The position numbers and the translations under genes are program-made. A DNA stretch of 64,000 nt, taken from positions 1,240,001-1,304,000 of the forward strand of contig NZ_JARCHV010000002.1 of assembly GCF_028890485.2 (NCBI RefSeq), in the 5' to 3' direction. Each line of letters begins with the position of its first letter. Within the stretch, counting starts at the first letter, position 1. Positions 20,185 to 30,246 of this stretch are shown here, one piece after another. The stretch is from Planococcus sp. SK3692. GTDB lineage: Bacteria > Bacillota > Bacilli > Bacillales_A > Planococcaceae. The notes beneath the pieces were generated by a model, which was given only the letters and a program-made list of their open reading frames with translations, searched no databases and was not told the DNA's origin.

Positions 20185-21459
20185 ATGTTTGAAACCAAGA
20201 AAATCGCACAAGGCGTCCATGTCCATGTACATGAAACGACGCAATTTAAGACTATAAATTTTTCGATCCGCTTTAAGGATCGGCTCACCGTGAAAAACGC
20301 TTCTGAACGCGCAATCCTGGCAAATGTCTTACAGCACAGCAACGAAATGTACCCATCCCATACTGCACTACGCATGGTGCTGGATGATTTGTACGGTACG
20401 TCATTATACATAGACTCCACTAAACGCGGCGACGACCATCTCATCAATTTGAATGTCGAAACCGTCAATGACCAATACCTATCGGATAAAGGCGTTCTTG
20501 AAAAAGTGATGAATTTAATGTATATCGTCCTGTTCAAGCCAAATTTCGAGAATGGCCTGTTCAAAGAAAGCATCTTCAAACGCGAGCAGGAATCCATCGT
20601 ACAGCGCATCGAATCGGTATTCGACGACAAAACCCGCTACGCACAGCAGCGCATGATGGAACTTGGGCTTCCGGGACACCCGGCTTCAATCACGTCCAAC
20701 GGCTCGATTGAACAAGTCAAACAAGTGACCAATGAATCACTTGTCGCTGCCTACCATCAGATGCTGGAAAATAACGAAGTGGAGATTTACGTGGTGGGAG
20801 ACGTTTCGCCGGAAGTGATCTCTTCACATATCCGCGATTATTTCCATTTTGCCGACCGCAAGGAACTGCCTGCAAAAACGGACAGCCAATTGTATCCACC
20901 TGCTCAGTCCCGTGTGCTGGAATACGAAGACATGAAACAAGGGAAATTGCATATGATGTTCTTCACGCCGGTCACATTCCGCGATGAAGAGTTCCCGGTC
21001 ATGCAATTGATGAACGGCGTTTTCGGTGGATATGCGCACTCAAAACTATTTGCCAATATCCGCGAGAAGGAAAGCATGGCCTATTACGTATCGAGTTCCT
21101 ATGCTTCGCAGTTCGGCTTGATGTTCGTCCTTGCCGGAATCGACCGCAAGCTGGAAGAAAAAGCAGTATCGTTAATCCTTGGTCAATTGGATGAAATCAA
21201 GCAAGGGCACATTACCGATACCGAATTGGAACAGACGAAAGCCTTGCTTACCAACCAATTAAAAGAAGCACTTGATTCGGCAAGAGGCCAAATCGATATT
21301 TACGATCAATACATGGAGCTTTTGGAAGACTTTGATCCTGCCTACTTGATCAGTAGATGGGAAAAAGTGACAAAAGAACAGATTGCGCAGGCAGCGAACA
21401 ATATCAGTTTGCAAATGACGTATTTCTTGTCTGGCAAGGAGGAAGCAAAAGATGAATAA
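20185..21459 (+). CDS. ymfF: M16-like protein YmfF, EF-P modification-associated
   Basis: A 424-residue pitrilysin-fold protein that lacks the HxxEH zinc motif; the corresponding stretch reads ILANVLQHSNEMYPSHTAL. It is therefore a presumed non-catalytic partner of the adjacent YmfH, as in two-subunit M16 proteases. In Bacillus, ymfF, ymfH and ymfI were linked to the 5-aminopentanol modification of elongation factor P. The ribosome site GAGAGGGG precedes the ATG. The 3' end overlaps ymfH by eight bases. Confidence 0.9.
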   Translation: MFETKKIAQGVHVHVHETTQFKTINFSIRFKDRLTVKNASERAILANVLQHSNEMYPSHTALRMVLDDLYGTSLYIDSTKRGDDHLINLNVETVNDQYLSDKGVLEKVMNLMYIVLFKPNFENGLFKESIFKREQESIVQRIESVFDDKTRYAQQRMMELGLPGHPASITSNGSIEQVKQVTNESLVAAYHQMLENNEVEIYVVGDVSPEVISSHIRDYFHFADRKELPAKTDSQLYPPAQSRVLEYEDMKQGKLHMMFFTPVTFRDEEFPVMQLMNGVFGGYAHSKLFANIREKESMAYYVSSSYASQFGLMFVLAGIDRKLEEKAVSLILGQLDEIKQGHITDTELEQTKALLTNQLKEALDSARGQIDIYDQYMELLEDFDPAYLISRWEKVTKEQIAQAANNISLQMTYFLSGKEEAKDE

Positions 21460-22753
21460 AATGGAATTCAATCAACTTGAAGAAACACTCTATCACGAAC
21501 AATTGCCAAATGGCTTGACGGTTTACATTCTGCCGAAACGTGGATTCTCGAAAACCTACGCGACATTCACGACCAAGTACGGCTCGATCGATAACCATTT
21601 CGTACCACTCGGTGAAAAACAAGCGATTCAAGTGCCGGATGGCATTGCACACTTCCTCGAGCATAAAATGTTCGAGAAAGAAGAAGGCGATATTTTTCAG
21701 GAATTCAGCAAAAACGGCGCTTCTGCCAATGCGTTCACTTCGTTCACGCGGACAGCGTATCTATTTTCCGCAACAGGGCGTATCCAGGAAAACGTCACGA
21801 CCTTGCTGGATTTTGTCCAGAGCCCTTACTTCACGGAACAGACGGTAGAAAAAGAAAAAGGCATCATCGCGCAGGAAATCACCATGTACGACGACCAGCC
21901 GGATTGGCGCCTGTATTTTGGCATGATCGAAAATCTTTATAAGAACCATCCCGTCAAAATCGATATCGCAGGGACAGTCGAGTCGATTCAGGACATCACA
22001 GCAGAGCATCTCTATACGTGCTATCACACATTCTACCACCCGTCGAACATGGCTTTGTTCATCGTCGGAAACGTGGAGCCTGACAGCATGATGGAATTCG
22101 TCAAAGATAACCAGGCGGCGAAAACTTTCGATCCACCTGCGCCGATTGAGCGCATTTTCCCTGACGAGCCAAAAGAAGCGGCGGTCAAAGAGCGGACATT
22201 GGAAATGGCGGTCCAAAAACCGAAAGTCTTTGTCGGCATCAAACCGGAACGGCTGGATTTGCACGGGCCCGAAATGCTCAAGCATGAATTGTCCGCGCAG
22301 CTCGCTTACGAATTGTTATTTGGCAGAACTTCGAATTTCTATCATGAAGCTTACGAGAGCGGCTGGATCGATGAATCGTATTCATTCGATTATTCGTTGG
22401 AAAGTGGATTCGGCTATGCACTGATTGGGACAGATACGAACAATCCTGAGAAGTTTGCGCAAGAGGTCAAAAAGACAATCCACCAAGCTGTGGAAAAATG
22501 GCCATTTGGCCAAGAAGACTTGGACCGCGTGCGCCGCAAGAAAATCGGCTTTTTCATGCGTGCGTTGAATTCACCGGAGTATATCGCGAACCAATTCACG
22601 CAATATGCGTTCAACGGCATGAACCTTTTCGATATCGTACCGACACTAGAACAAATCGAAGTGGCTGACTTGCAAGAAGCCTTTGCTGCAGTCAGCGCCG
22701 AAAGCCAGCAATCCGTCTTTACGATCAAATCACCGGACAAGGATCCAGAGTGA
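21452..22753 (+). CDS. ymfH: M16 zinc peptidase YmfH, EF-P modification-associated
   Basis: A 433-residue M16 peptidase with an intact inverted zinc motif, GIAHFLEHKMFEK (HxxEH), and a downstream catalytic-site glutamate in KGIIAQEITMYDDQ. It is the presumed active subunit paired with YmfF. The start is inside ymfF and the stop overlaps the GTG start of ymfI, so the three genes are translationally coupled. The physiological substrate is not defined by sequence. Confidence 0.92.
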   Translation: MNKMEFNQLEETLYHEQLPNGLTVYILPKRGFSKTYATFTTKYGSIDNHFVPLGEKQAIQVPDGIAHFLEHKMFEKEEGDIFQEFSKNGASANAFTSFTRTAYLFSATGRIQENVTTLLDFVQSPYFTEQTVEKEKGIIAQEITMYDDQPDWRLYFGMIENLYKNHPVKIDIAGTVESIQDITAEHLYTCYHTFYHPSNMALFIVGNVEPDSMMEFVKDNQAAKTFDPPAPIERIFPDEPKEAAVKERTLEMAVQKPKVFVGIKPERLDLHGPEMLKHELSAQLAYELLFGRTSNFYHEAYESGWIDESYSFDYSLESGFGYALIGTDTNNPEKFAQEVKKTIHQAVEKWPFGQEDLDRVRRKKIGFFMRALNSPEYIANQFTQYAFNGMNLFDIVPTLEQIEVADLQEAFAAVSAESQQSVFTIKSPDKDPE

Positions 22754-23469
22754 AGCGATTTGCTCTGATTCTCGGGGCATCTGGTGATATTGGCGGCGCG
22801 ATCGCCAAGCAGATGGCGGATGACGGCTGGTCGCTTTATCTTCATTATCATTCAAATCCCTTAGAGGCGGTTGCACAGGAACTTAGCTTGCGCTACCCAC
22901 ATCAAGAGTTCATCCCGGTGCAGGCTGATTTCACTCAAGACCGCGGCGCAGAGCAAGTTGCAAGCCAAGTTTTCGACTGCTCATGCGTCATCTGTGCAAG
23001 CGGCCATGCGCTGTCAGGCCTATTGCAAGATACCAGCAGTGCTGATCAAGAGGCGCTATGGCGCGTCCATGTGAAAAATCCGATGGAGACCGTCCGGCTA
23101 TTGTCGCCTTATTTCAGGAGGCATGAAAAGTCTTATGTTATTTTCATTGCATCGATCTGGGGGGAAACGGGCGCTTCGATGGAAACGGCTTATTCAGCCG
23201 TAAAAGGTGCACAACTCGCATTTACGAAAGCCTACGCTAAAGAGATGGCACCGTCCGGCACACGCGTCAATGCTGTTTCGCCCGGTTTGATCCGCACGAA
23301 AATGAATGCGGGATTGACAGACGATGAATGGTTAGAGCTCGAAGAAGAGATTCCGCTCGGGGCAGGTTCTCCGGAAGATATCGCCCATGCAGTGGTATTT
23401 TTAGCCAGCGGCAAGGCAGATTATATTACCGGGCAGACGATCCGCGTCAATGGCGGTTGGCTGATTTAG
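22750..23469 (+). CDS. ymfI: Short-chain dehydrogenase YmfI
   Basis: A classical SDR of 239 residues: nucleotide-binding GASGDIGGA near the N-terminus, the catalytic tyrosine-lysine pair in YSAVK, and the PG segment VSPGLIRTKMN. Bacillus YmfI reduces the 5-aminopentanone group on EF-P to 5-aminopentanol using NADPH; the same role is inferred here from homology and from the ymfF-ymfH context. The GTG start overlaps the ymfH stop. Confidence 0.9.
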   Translation: MKRFALILGASGDIGGAIAKQMADDGWSLYLHYHSNPLEAVAQELSLRYPHQEFIPVQADFTQDRGAEQVASQVFDCSCVICASGHALSGLLQDTSSADQEALWRVHVKNPMETVRLLSPYFRRHEKSYVIFIASIWGETGASMETAYSAVKGAQLAFTKAYAKEMAPSGTRVNAVSPGLIRTKMNAGLTDDEWLELEEEIPLGAGSPEDIAHAVVFLASGKADYITGQTIRVNGGWLI

Positions 23470-23558
23470 CGGACGCAAGCTTTTCATCATTGTTGATGTA
23501 GGCTATCATAAAGGCAATGGACCATAGGATGACACATATATGGGAGGGAGAGTGAAGC

Positions 23559-24359
23559 ATGAAAGAATGGTATTTTGAGTACGAAATCCAAGTTAACCGC
23601 CCGGGCTTGCTCGGGGATATCGCATCGCTTCTCGGCATGCTGCGTGTCAACATCGTTACCATCAACGGTGTAGACCAAGGACGTCGCGGGATGCTGCTGC
23701 GTGCAGAGCATGACGTGCAGATCGAACGTTTTGAACAAATCTTGTCGACGATTGAAACCATTGCAGTAACAAAATTCCGCGAACCGAAATTGCGGGATAT
23801 TCTTGCAGTGCGCCATGGCCGTTATATCCAGCGCGACGCAGACGACCGCAAAACCTTCCGTTTCGTGCGGGACGAACTCGGCCTGCTTGTTGATTTCATG
23901 GCAGAAATCTTCAAACAGGAAGGCCATAAACTGGTCGGGCTCCGGGGTATGCCGCGAGTTGGCAAGACCGAGTCAATTGTCGCGGCAAGCGTCAGTGCCA
24001 ACAAGAAATGGATTTTCCTGTCGTCAACGATGATCAAGCAGACTGTGCGCAACCAATTGATGGGGGATGAACACAACGACAATAATATATTTATCCTGGA
24101 CGGCATCGTCACAAGGCGTTCGCCCGACGAGCGCCATCTGCAGCTTGTCAGGGAGATGATGCGCATGCCGACCATCAAAGTGGTTGAACATCCCGATAAA
24201 TTTGTCGAGCATTCCGAGTACAGCATCGACGATTTCGATTATATTATTGAATTGCGCCATCATCCGGAAGAAAAGATCACGTATGAAGTATTGGAAAAAA
24301 ACACGTTTATGGACAATAAAGACCAGATGGATATGTTCGGCGACGGTTTCAATTTTTAA
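23559..24359 (+). CDS. ymfK: YmfK-like DUF3388 protein
   Basis: A 266-residue member of a Bacillales-specific family of unknown function. The N-terminal 70 residues look like an ACT-type regulatory domain (FEYEIQVNRPGLLGDIASLL). A Walker A-like GMPRVGKTES follows at about residues 129-138, suggesting nucleotide binding, though no clear Walker B is evident. It lies between ymfI and rodZ as in Bacillus, with a GGAGGGAG ribosome site. Confidence 0.88.
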   Translation: MKEWYFEYEIQVNRPGLLGDIASLLGMLRVNIVTINGVDQGRRGMLLRAEHDVQIERFEQILSTIETIAVTKFREPKLRDILAVRHGRYIQRDADDRKTFRFVRDELGLLVDFMAEIFKQEGHKLVGLRGMPRVGKTESIVAASVSANKKWIFLSSTMIKQTVRNQLMGDEHNDNNIFILDGIVTRRSPDERHLQLVREMMRMPTIKVVEHPDKFVEHSEYSIDDFDYIIELRHHPEEKITYEVLEKNTFMDNKDQMDMFGDGFNF

Positions 24360-24376
24360 CCAGGCAGGTGATGACG

Positions 24377-25243
24377 ATGGGACAGTTGGGCAAGAAGCTG
24401 AAACAGGCAAGGCTCGAGCATGGCTTGAGCCTAGAACAGCTCAATGAGCGGACGAAAATCCAAAAGCATCATTTAGAAGCCATCGAAACAGGGGATTATT
24501 CGGCCATCCCTGGAGGCTTTTATGTACGTGCATTTATCAAGCGTTATGCACAGGCGGTCGGTATAGACGGCGATGCCTTGTTACAGGAACATCGAAGTGA
24601 ATTACCGGAAGATGAACCGGAAGCCGCTCCTGCTGAGCATTTGACGCGCAGGCCCGAGAAGAAAAAACGCAGCTCTGGCCCCGTCGCAGAATCCATGCCG
24701 AAAGTGTTGGTGGCATTGTTTATCGTTTTCATACTATTGGTCATTTGGTATTTTTATCTGCTTAGCACGTCGGGTAACGATGTCCAACAGGAAGAAGAAG
24801 GCGGCGATGTGGAGTACGAGGCGCCGGCTGATGAAGCGGAAGAACAGCCAGAAGCGGCCGAGGAACAAGAACAAGCTCCTGCTGATGAACCGGAAGAACA
24901 ACCGGAACCCGAAGAGCCGCAAGCGCAATTGGAACTTGAAAGCGTATCGGGTGAGACAACGACTTATACCTTTATCGGCCCGGCTGAGAGGCAACTCGAA
25001 TTTACTGCAAGCGGTGAATCTTGGCTAAGCGTTTTGAATGATGACGGTGCAGAACTATTAAGCCTTGCTCGCGTGTTTGGAGCCAGTGAAACGGAAGCTG
25101 TGGATGTATCTGATGAAACGAGCGTGTTCATGCGCGTCGGAGATTACACGATGCTTTCGATTGAACTGAACGGCGAAACAGTACCGTATGAACAACAACG
25201 AAAACCGCAAAATATCGTCATCCGCTTTGATGATGCTGAATAG
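24377..25243 (+). CDS. rodZ: Cytoskeletal/cell-shape protein RodZ (YmfM)
   Basis: RodZ links the MreB cytoskeleton to the membrane and supports rod-shape elongation. The 288-residue protein has an N-terminal HTH_25 domain (LGKKLKQARLEHGLSLEQL), one membrane helix at about 108-130, an acidic Glu/Pro/Ala-rich outer linker (about 137-190) and a C-terminal DUF4115 domain (to 288). In-frame codons at 24368 and 24371 precede the chosen ATG 24377, which has AGGTG six bases upstream. The stop codon is part of the following terminator stem. Confidence 0.92.
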   Translation: MGQLGKKLKQARLEHGLSLEQLNERTKIQKHHLEAIETGDYSAIPGGFYVRAFIKRYAQAVGIDGDALLQEHRSELPEDEPEAAPAEHLTRRPEKKKRSSGPVAESMPKVLVALFIVFILLVIWYFYLLSTSGNDVQQEEEGGDVEYEAPADEAEEQPEAAEEQEQAPADEPEEQPEPEEPQAQLELESVSGETTTYTFIGPAERQLEFTASGESWLSVLNDDGAELLSLARVFGASETEAVDVSDETSVFMRVGDYTMLSIELNGETVPYEQQRKPQNIVIRFDDAE

Positions 25244-25265
25244 CCATCACCTGATGGCTATTTTT
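25241..25265 (+). terminator. Terminator overlapping the rodZ stop codon
   Basis: Stem TAGCCATCA/TGATGGCTA with a CC loop and then TTTTT. The TAG stop is the first three bases of the left arm. Confidence 0.85.
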
Positions 25266-25292
25266 CTGCAAGGATTGAAAGGAGAAAAACAA

Positions 25293-25871
25293 ATGAATAT
25301 TCCAAATCAAATTACCATTTCACGAATCTTGCTTATCCCGATTTTTATGGCGTTCATGCTTATCGATTTCGGCTGGGGAGAGATGACTTTGCTCGGGGCA
25401 ACGCTGCCGGTCGCTCATTTTATCGGCGCATTGATCTTCATCTTCGCGTCTGCTACTGACTGGGTCGATGGTTATTACGCGCGTAAATACAATTTAGTCA
25501 CGACTTTCGGTAAATTTTTGGATCCGCTGGCGGATAAACTCCTCGTCTCTGCGGCATTGATCATTTTGGTCGAGCTCGGCTTCGCGCCGGCGTGGGTCGT
25601 GATCGTCATCATCAGCCGGGAATTTGCCGTAACAGGCTTGCGCCTTGTGCTGGCAGGCGAAGGGGAAGTCGTGGCAGCCGGGAATTTAGGCAAAATCAAG
25701 ACCGTCACGCAATTATTCGCAATCATTTCACTGTTGCTATACAATATGCTCTTCGCCTTAGTCGGTATCCCGTTTGGCGAGATTATGCTTTATATCGCGT
25801 TGCTGTTTACGGTATGGTCCGGATGGGATTATTTCTATGCCAACCGCAAAGGGCTTATGACATCCAAATAA
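25293..25871 (+). CDS. pgsA: CDP-diacylglycerol-glycerol-3-phosphate 3-phosphatidyltransferase
   Basis: PgsA makes phosphatidylglycerol phosphate, the committed step to phosphatidylglycerol and cardiolipin. The 192-residue membrane protein carries the CDP-alcohol phosphotransferase motif DG-x2-AR-x8-G-x3-D-x3-D: DGYYARKYN followed by GKFLDPLADK. About five membrane helices are evident. ATG 25293 follows AAAGGAG; longer in-frame extensions overlap rodZ and lack a ribosome site. Confidence 0.96.
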   Translation: MNIPNQITISRILLIPIFMAFMLIDFGWGEMTLLGATLPVAHFIGALIFIFASATDWVDGYYARKYNLVTTFGKFLDPLADKLLVSAALIILVELGFAPAWVVIVIISREFAVTGLRLVLAGEGEVVAAGNLGKIKTVTQLFAIISLLLYNMLFALVGIPFGEIMLYIALLFTVWSGWDYFYANRKGLMTSK

Positions 25872-25895
25872 GCGCCACATGAAAGGAAGACCGCT

Positions 25896-27149
25896 ATGAA
25901 CGCTGAAATTATCGCAGTTGGCTCAGAGCTCTTGCTCGGCCAGATCACCAATACAAATGCGCGCTTTATTTCTGGGCATCTCGCTGAAATCGGGATCAAT
26001 GTCTATTACCACACGGTAGTCGGCGACAACCCAGAGCGCTTGAAAGAAACGATTGCTGTCGCGGAATCGCGCGCAGACTTGATTATCTTCTCCGGAGGGC
26101 TCGGGCCGACGAAGGACGATTTGACCAAACAGACCATTGCCCACCATTTGGGCACAACGCTTGCGATGGACGACTCAGCAATGGAATCGATTGCCGCGTT
26201 TTTCGAACGCGCCGGCCGCCCGATGACTGACAACAACAAAAAACAGGCGCTCGTGCTTGCGGGAAGTGAAGTGCTGTTCAATGAAAATGGCATGGCGCCA
26301 GGAATGATGTATCAAAATGGCGACCATTTGTATATGCTGCTTCCTGGTCCGCCTCATGAACTGGAGCCAATGTTCCAATTCGAGGCGAAACCCAAATTGG
26401 TGCACATGCTCAATGAGGAAAACATCATCTTGTCGCATGTATTGCGTTTCTACGGTATCGGGGAAGCGGAACTAGAAGACCGCCTGCAAGATATTTTGGA
26501 CAAGCAGACCAATCCAACGATTGCCCCGCTGGCATCCGCCGGTGAAGTCACACTGCGCATCACGGCGAAGACTGACACGACGGATGAGGCATGGAAATTG
26601 ATCGACGGCGCGAAAGAAGAAATCCTGGAGCGCGTCGGCGACTATCTCTACGGCTATGATGATGATTCTCTTGCTTCGAAAGCTATCGATTTGTTGAAAC
26701 AGCAAGGTAAAACGGTTTCGGCGGCAGAAAGCTTGACGGCCGGCCTGTTCCAGTCCGAGCTCGCTTCGGTTGCTGGGGCAAGCGCGGTCTTGAATGGCGG
26801 CGTCGTGACTTATAACGAACAAATGAAAATCCAGCAGCTTGGCATGACGGAGGAATTTTTCAAGGAGCATTCCGTTGTCAGCGAAGAAACGGCTGCAGCG
26901 ATGGCCATGGCTGTCCGGGAGAAATTCAGTACCGATGTGAGCGTCAGTTTAACCGGAGCAGCTGGGCCGGATGCGCACGGCGAAGAACCAGCGGGTACAG
27001 TATGGATCGGCATCGCGAGCGATGAAGGAACAAAAGCCTATCGCCTTCAGCTGTCAGGCATGAGAAATACAAACCGCATCCGCGCTGTGAAACTGGCCTT
27101 ATATTACTTAATACGAACACTGGCACATGAAGACGCACGCAAAATTTAA
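25896..27149 (+). CDS. cinA: CinA-like competence/damage-inducible protein
   Basis: A 417-residue fusion of an N-terminal molybdopterin-binding-like domain (about 1-170, with GSELLLGQITNTNA and FSGGLGPTKDD) and a C-terminal nicotinamide-nucleotide amidase domain (about 255-415, with SAAESLTAGLF and SLTGAAGPD). CinA proteins recycle NMN and are co-expressed with recA in competent or damaged cells. It lies directly upstream of recA as in Bacillus. A hairpin containing its stop codon separates it from the recA promoter. Confidence 0.95.
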   Translation: MNAEIIAVGSELLLGQITNTNARFISGHLAEIGINVYYHTVVGDNPERLKETIAVAESRADLIIFSGGLGPTKDDLTKQTIAHHLGTTLAMDDSAMESIAAFFERAGRPMTDNNKKQALVLAGSEVLFNENGMAPGMMYQNGDHLYMLLPGPPHELEPMFQFEAKPKLVHMLNEENIILSHVLRFYGIGEAELEDRLQDILDKQTNPTIAPLASAGEVTLRITAKTDTTDEAWKLIDGAKEEILERVGDYLYGYDDDSLASKAIDLLKQQGKTVSAAESLTAGLFQSELASVAGASAVLNGGVVTYNEQMKIQQLGMTEEFFKEHSVVSEETAAAMAMAVREKFSTDVSVSLTGAAGPDAHGEEPAGTVWIGIASDEGTKAYRLQLSGMRNTNRIRAVKLALYYLIRTLAHEDARKI

Positions 27150-27164
27150 TTTTGCGTGTTTTTT
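27136..27164 (+). terminator. Terminator overlapping the cinA stop
   Basis: CACGCAAAATT/AATTTTGCGTG stem followed by six T. The cinA stop lies in the middle of the hairpin. Confidence 0.85.
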
Positions 27165-27228
27165 CATGCCCATTTGGGGGGAATGATAAGATAGCGGCGA
27201 TCAAATTCGGTAAACATTTATACGAACA

Positions 27229-27242
27229 CGAATAAACGTTCG
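27229..27242. promoter_or_regulatory. LexA (SOS) box upstream of recA
   Basis: CGAATAAACGTTCG matches the Firmicute consensus CGAAC-N4-GTTCG at nine of ten defined positions and lies just upstream of the recA -35, in line with SOS control by the LexA encoded at 43729-44349. Confidence 0.82.
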
Positions 27243-27250
27243 CTTTTTTC

Positions 27251-27279
27251 TTGTAAATTTCTCAATAAACTAGTATACT
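27251..27279 (+). promoter_or_regulatory. recA promoter
   Basis: TTGTAA (27251-27256), a 17-base spacer and TATACT (27274-27279). Confidence 0.75.
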
Positions 27280-27324
27280 GAAATCAGTTAGAAAATTGGT
27301 TTTCACATAAGAGGAGGATTTCTT

Positions 27325-28389
27325 TTGAGCGATCGTAAAGCAGCGCTGGATATGGCGCTAAAACAAATAGAAAAGCAATTCGGTAAAGGGTCTGTCATGA
27401 AATTGGGTGAAAGCACAGGCCATAATGTCTCAACAGTTTCGAGTGGTTCGTTGTCCCTTGACATCGCACTTGGCATAGGCGGATACCCGCGTGGGCGAGT
27501 TATTGAGATTTACGGGCCGGAAAGTTCGGGTAAAACGACGGTCTCGCTTCACGCCATTGCAGAAGTCCAGGCTTCAGGCGGAACGGCCGCATTTATCGAT
27601 GCGGAGCATGCATTAGACCCAGTTTATGCAAAAGCGCTTGGCGTCGACTTGGATGAGCTATTGCTATCCCAGCCGGATACAGGGGAGCAAGCACTTGAAA
27701 TCGCAGAAGCGCTCGTGCGCAGTGGTGCGGTAGATATTGTCGTCATCGACTCCGTAGCGGCACTTGTGCCAAAAGCAGAAATCGAAGGCGAAATGGGCGA
27801 CTCCCACGTCGGCCTACAAGCCCGTCTCATGTCGCAGGCTCTCCGCAAATTATCAGGTGCCATCAACAAATCGAACACCATCGCTGTATTTATCAACCAA
27901 ATCCGAGAAAAAGTCGGCGTTATGTTCGGGAATCCTGAAGTCACGCCGGGCGGGCGCGCATTGAAATTCTATTCGTCTGTACGCCTGGAAGTGCGCCGTG
28001 CAGAAGCTCTGAAATCCGGCAACGACATCATCGGTAACCGGACGAAGATTAAAGTCGTCAAGAACAAAGTAGCTCCGCCGTTCCGCACAGCGGAAGTAGA
28101 CATCATGTACGGGCAAGGGATCTCGCGTGAAGGTGAGATTGTTGACCTCGCAGCAGATTTGGATATTGTCCAGAAAAGCGGTTCATGGTACTCCTACAAT
28201 AACGAGCGTGTCGGGCAAGGCCGTGAAAACGCCAAGCAATTCATGCGTGAGCATGAAGACATCCGCAACGAAATTGCAGGAAAAGTCCGTGAACATTACG
28301 GCATGACAGCGGCTTCTTATTCAGTCGCTGTTCCAAAAGAAGACAAGAAGGAAGCAGAAGACTTTAACTTGCTTGTCGACGAAGAGTAA
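27325..28389 (+). CDS. recA: Recombinase RecA
   Basis: RecA forms filaments on single-stranded DNA, drives homologous recombination and activates LexA self-cleavage. The 354-residue protein shows Walker [10 protein letters not shown], the L1/L2 DNA-binding loop region ([35 protein letters not shown]) and an acidic C-terminus. The start is TTG after a strong AGAGGAGG site. It is preceded by a LexA box and its own promoter and followed by a strong terminator, so it is a single-gene unit. Confidence 0.98.
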   Translation: MSDRKAALDMALKQIEKQFGKGSVMKLGESTGHNVSTVSSGSLSLDIALGIGGYPRGRVIEIYGPESSGKTTVSLHAIAEVQASGGTAAFIDAEHALDPVYAKALGVDLDELLLSQPDTGEQALEIAEALVRSGAVDIVVIDSVAALVPKAEIEGEMGDSHVGLQARLMSQALRKLSGAINKSNTIAVFINQIREKVGVMFGNPEVTPGGRALKFYSSVRLEVRRAEALKSGNDIIGNRTKIKVVKNKVAPPFRTAEVDIMYGQGISREGEIVDLAADLDIVQKSGSWYSYNNERVGQGRENAKQFMREHEDIRNEIAGKVREHYGMTAASYSVAVPKEDKKEAEDFNLLVDEE

Positions 28390-28424
28390 TCAGTTTTAGC
28401 TGGACCTTCATAAAGACTTTCCAA

Positions 28425-28457
28425 AAAGACTGCGAAGCGAATGCTTCGCAGTCTTTT
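28425..28457 (+). terminator. Intrinsic terminator after recA
   Basis: Perfect stem AAAGACTGCGAAGC/GCTTCGCAGTCTTT with a GAAT loop and trailing T. Confidence 0.92.
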
Positions 28458-28486
28458 TGCGAGCAAAGGGCGCCGGCTTGGCAGGG

Positions 28487-28515
28487 TTGACAGGGCATAG
28501 GTCCATCTATACAAT
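28487..28515 (+). promoter_or_regulatory. rny promoter
   Basis: Consensus TTGACA (28487-28492), a 17-base spacer and TACAAT (28510-28515), leaving an untranslated leader of roughly 100 bases. Confidence 0.85.
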
Positions 28516-28620
28516 TAAAATTGTATTATTTACTAATTTTTAAACGATTGATGAAAGACAACGAGTTATTGATTCATCCTTTGAAAATGTAAAAAATCAA
28601 TAGCAAGAGGAGGTGTCCGA

Positions 28621-30180
28621 ATGGGTATTACTGAGTTCATCTTCGCTTTGCTTGGTATCATCGTCGGTGTAGTTGTTGGGTATTTTGCATTGAAAAAGGC
28701 AAACGATTCCAAAATGGCTGGCGCCAAACATTCCGCAGAGCAAGTCGTCGAAGATGCAAAACGGGAAGCAGAGGCGCTGAAGAAAGAAGCCTTGCTGGAA
28801 GCGAAAGACGAAAATCATAAATTGCGTACTGAAGCTGAATCTGAAATTCGCGAACGCCGATCGGAAATGCAGAAACATGAAAATCGGTTGTTGCAGAGAG
28901 AAGAAAATTTGGATCGCAAGGATGATGCATTAAACAAACGCGAGGCCGGCCTTGAACGCAAGGATCAGGTTCTTGCCGAAAAACAACAGCATATTGAACA
29001 GATGGAGAGCAAAGCTGAGAATTTGGTTCAGCAGCAACAAACCGAAATGGAACGGATTTCATCGTTGACACGTGAAGAGGCGAAAAGCATCATTCTCGAG
29101 CAAGTGGAAAATGAGTTGTCTACAGATATCGCCGTCATGGTCAAAGAATCAGAAGCCCGTGCCAAAGAAGAATCGGACAAAAAAGCGAAGAACATCTTGT
29201 CGCTCGCAATGCAGCGCTTTGCTGCAGACCATGTAGCGGAAACGACCGTTTCTGTGGTCAACTTGCCGAACGACGAGATGAAAGGCCGCATCATCGGGCG
29301 TGAAGGACGTAATATCCGAACGCTTGAAACCTTAACCGGCATCGATTTGATTATTGATGACACGCCGGAAGCGGTTATTCTTTCCGGATTTGACCCGATT
29401 CGCCGCGAAACAGCACGTTTGGCACTTGAGAAGTTGGTGTCGGACGGGCGCATCCATCCAGCGAGAATCGAGGAAATGGTTGAGAAGTCGAGACGTGAAG
29501 TCGATGAACAAATTCGTGAAATTGGGGAACAAACCACATTTGACGTAGGTGTACATAACTTGCATCCGGACTTGATCAAAATACTCGGTCGACTCCGCTA
29601 CCGCACAAGCTATGGCCAGAACGTACTGAAACACTCGGTTGAAGTAGCGTTCTTGTCTGGTCTCATGGCAGCAGAGCTTGGAGAAGATGTGACACTTGCA
29701 CGACGTGCGGGTCTCTTGCACGATATCGGCAAAGCCATCGACCACGAAGTCGAAGGCAGCCACGTTGAAATCGGTGTGGAGCTCGGGACGAAATACAAGG
29801 AACATCCAGTCGTCATCAACAGCATCGCTTCCCACCACGGCGACACAGAAGCGACTTCGGTCATTTCGGTCATCGTCGCAGCGGCGGATGCACTATCCGC
29901 TGCTCGCCCAGGTGCCAGAAGCGAAACGCTCGAGAACTATATCCGCCGGCTTGAGAAGCTGGAAGAGATTTCAGAGTCTTACGAAGGTGTCGAGAAATCG
30001 TTCGCCATCCAAGCAGGCCGCGAGATCCGGATCATGGTTCGCCCAGAGCAGATCGATGATATGACAGCTCACCGCCTTGCACGCGATATCCGCAAGCGCA
30101 TTGAGGAAGAGTTGGATTATCCAGGACATATCAAAGTGACAGTCATCCGCGAAACGCGCGCCGTTGAATACGCAAAATAA
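28621..30180 (+). CDS. rny: Ribonuclease Y
   Basis: RNase Y is the membrane-bound endoribonuclease that starts mRNA decay in many Firmicutes. The 519-residue protein has an N-terminal membrane anchor (about 4-24), a long charged coiled coil (about 30-200), a KH domain with [15 protein letters not shown] at about 221-235, and an HD domain with the paired LLHDIGKA motif and the upstream HSVEVA histidine. The ribosome site AGGAGG precedes the ATG. The pairing with ymdB downstream is conserved. Known partners in Bacillus include the RicA/F/T complex, whose ricA lies at 31273. Confidence 0.97.
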   Translation: MGITEFIFALLGIIVGVVVGYFALKKANDSKMAGAKHSAEQVVEDAKREAEALKKEALLEAKDENHKLRTEAESEIRERRSEMQKHENRLLQREENLDRKDDALNKREAGLERKDQVLAEKQQHIEQMESKAENLVQQQQTEMERISSLTREEAKSIILEQVENELSTDIAVMVKESEARAKEESDKKAKNILSLAMQRFAADHVAETTVSVVNLPNDEMKGRIIGREGRNIRTLETLTGIDLIIDDTPEAVILSGFDPIRRETARLALEKLVSDGRIHPARIEEMVEKSRREVDEQIREIGEQTTFDVGVHNLHPDLIKILGRLRYRTSYGQNVLKHSVEVAFLSGLMAAELGEDVTLARRAGLLHDIGKAIDHEVEGSHVEIGVELGTKYKEHPVVINSIASHHGDTEATSVISVIVAAADALSAARPGARSETLENYIRRLEKLEEISESYEGVEKSFAIQAGREIRIMVRPEQIDDMTAHRLARDIRKRIEEELDYPGHIKVTVIRETRAVEYAK

Positions 30181-30185
30181 AAACG

Positions 30186-30225
30186 AAAAAGGCTTCGTTG
30201 AATATCCATTCAAAGAAGCCTTTTT
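30186..30225 (+). terminator. Terminator between rny and ymdB
   Basis: AAAAAGGCTTC/GAAGCCTTTTT stem with an inner TTGAA/TTCAA pairing. It ends 22 bases before the ymdB start. Confidence 0.85.
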
Positions 30226-30246
30226 CTTATGGAGAAAGGTGATTAC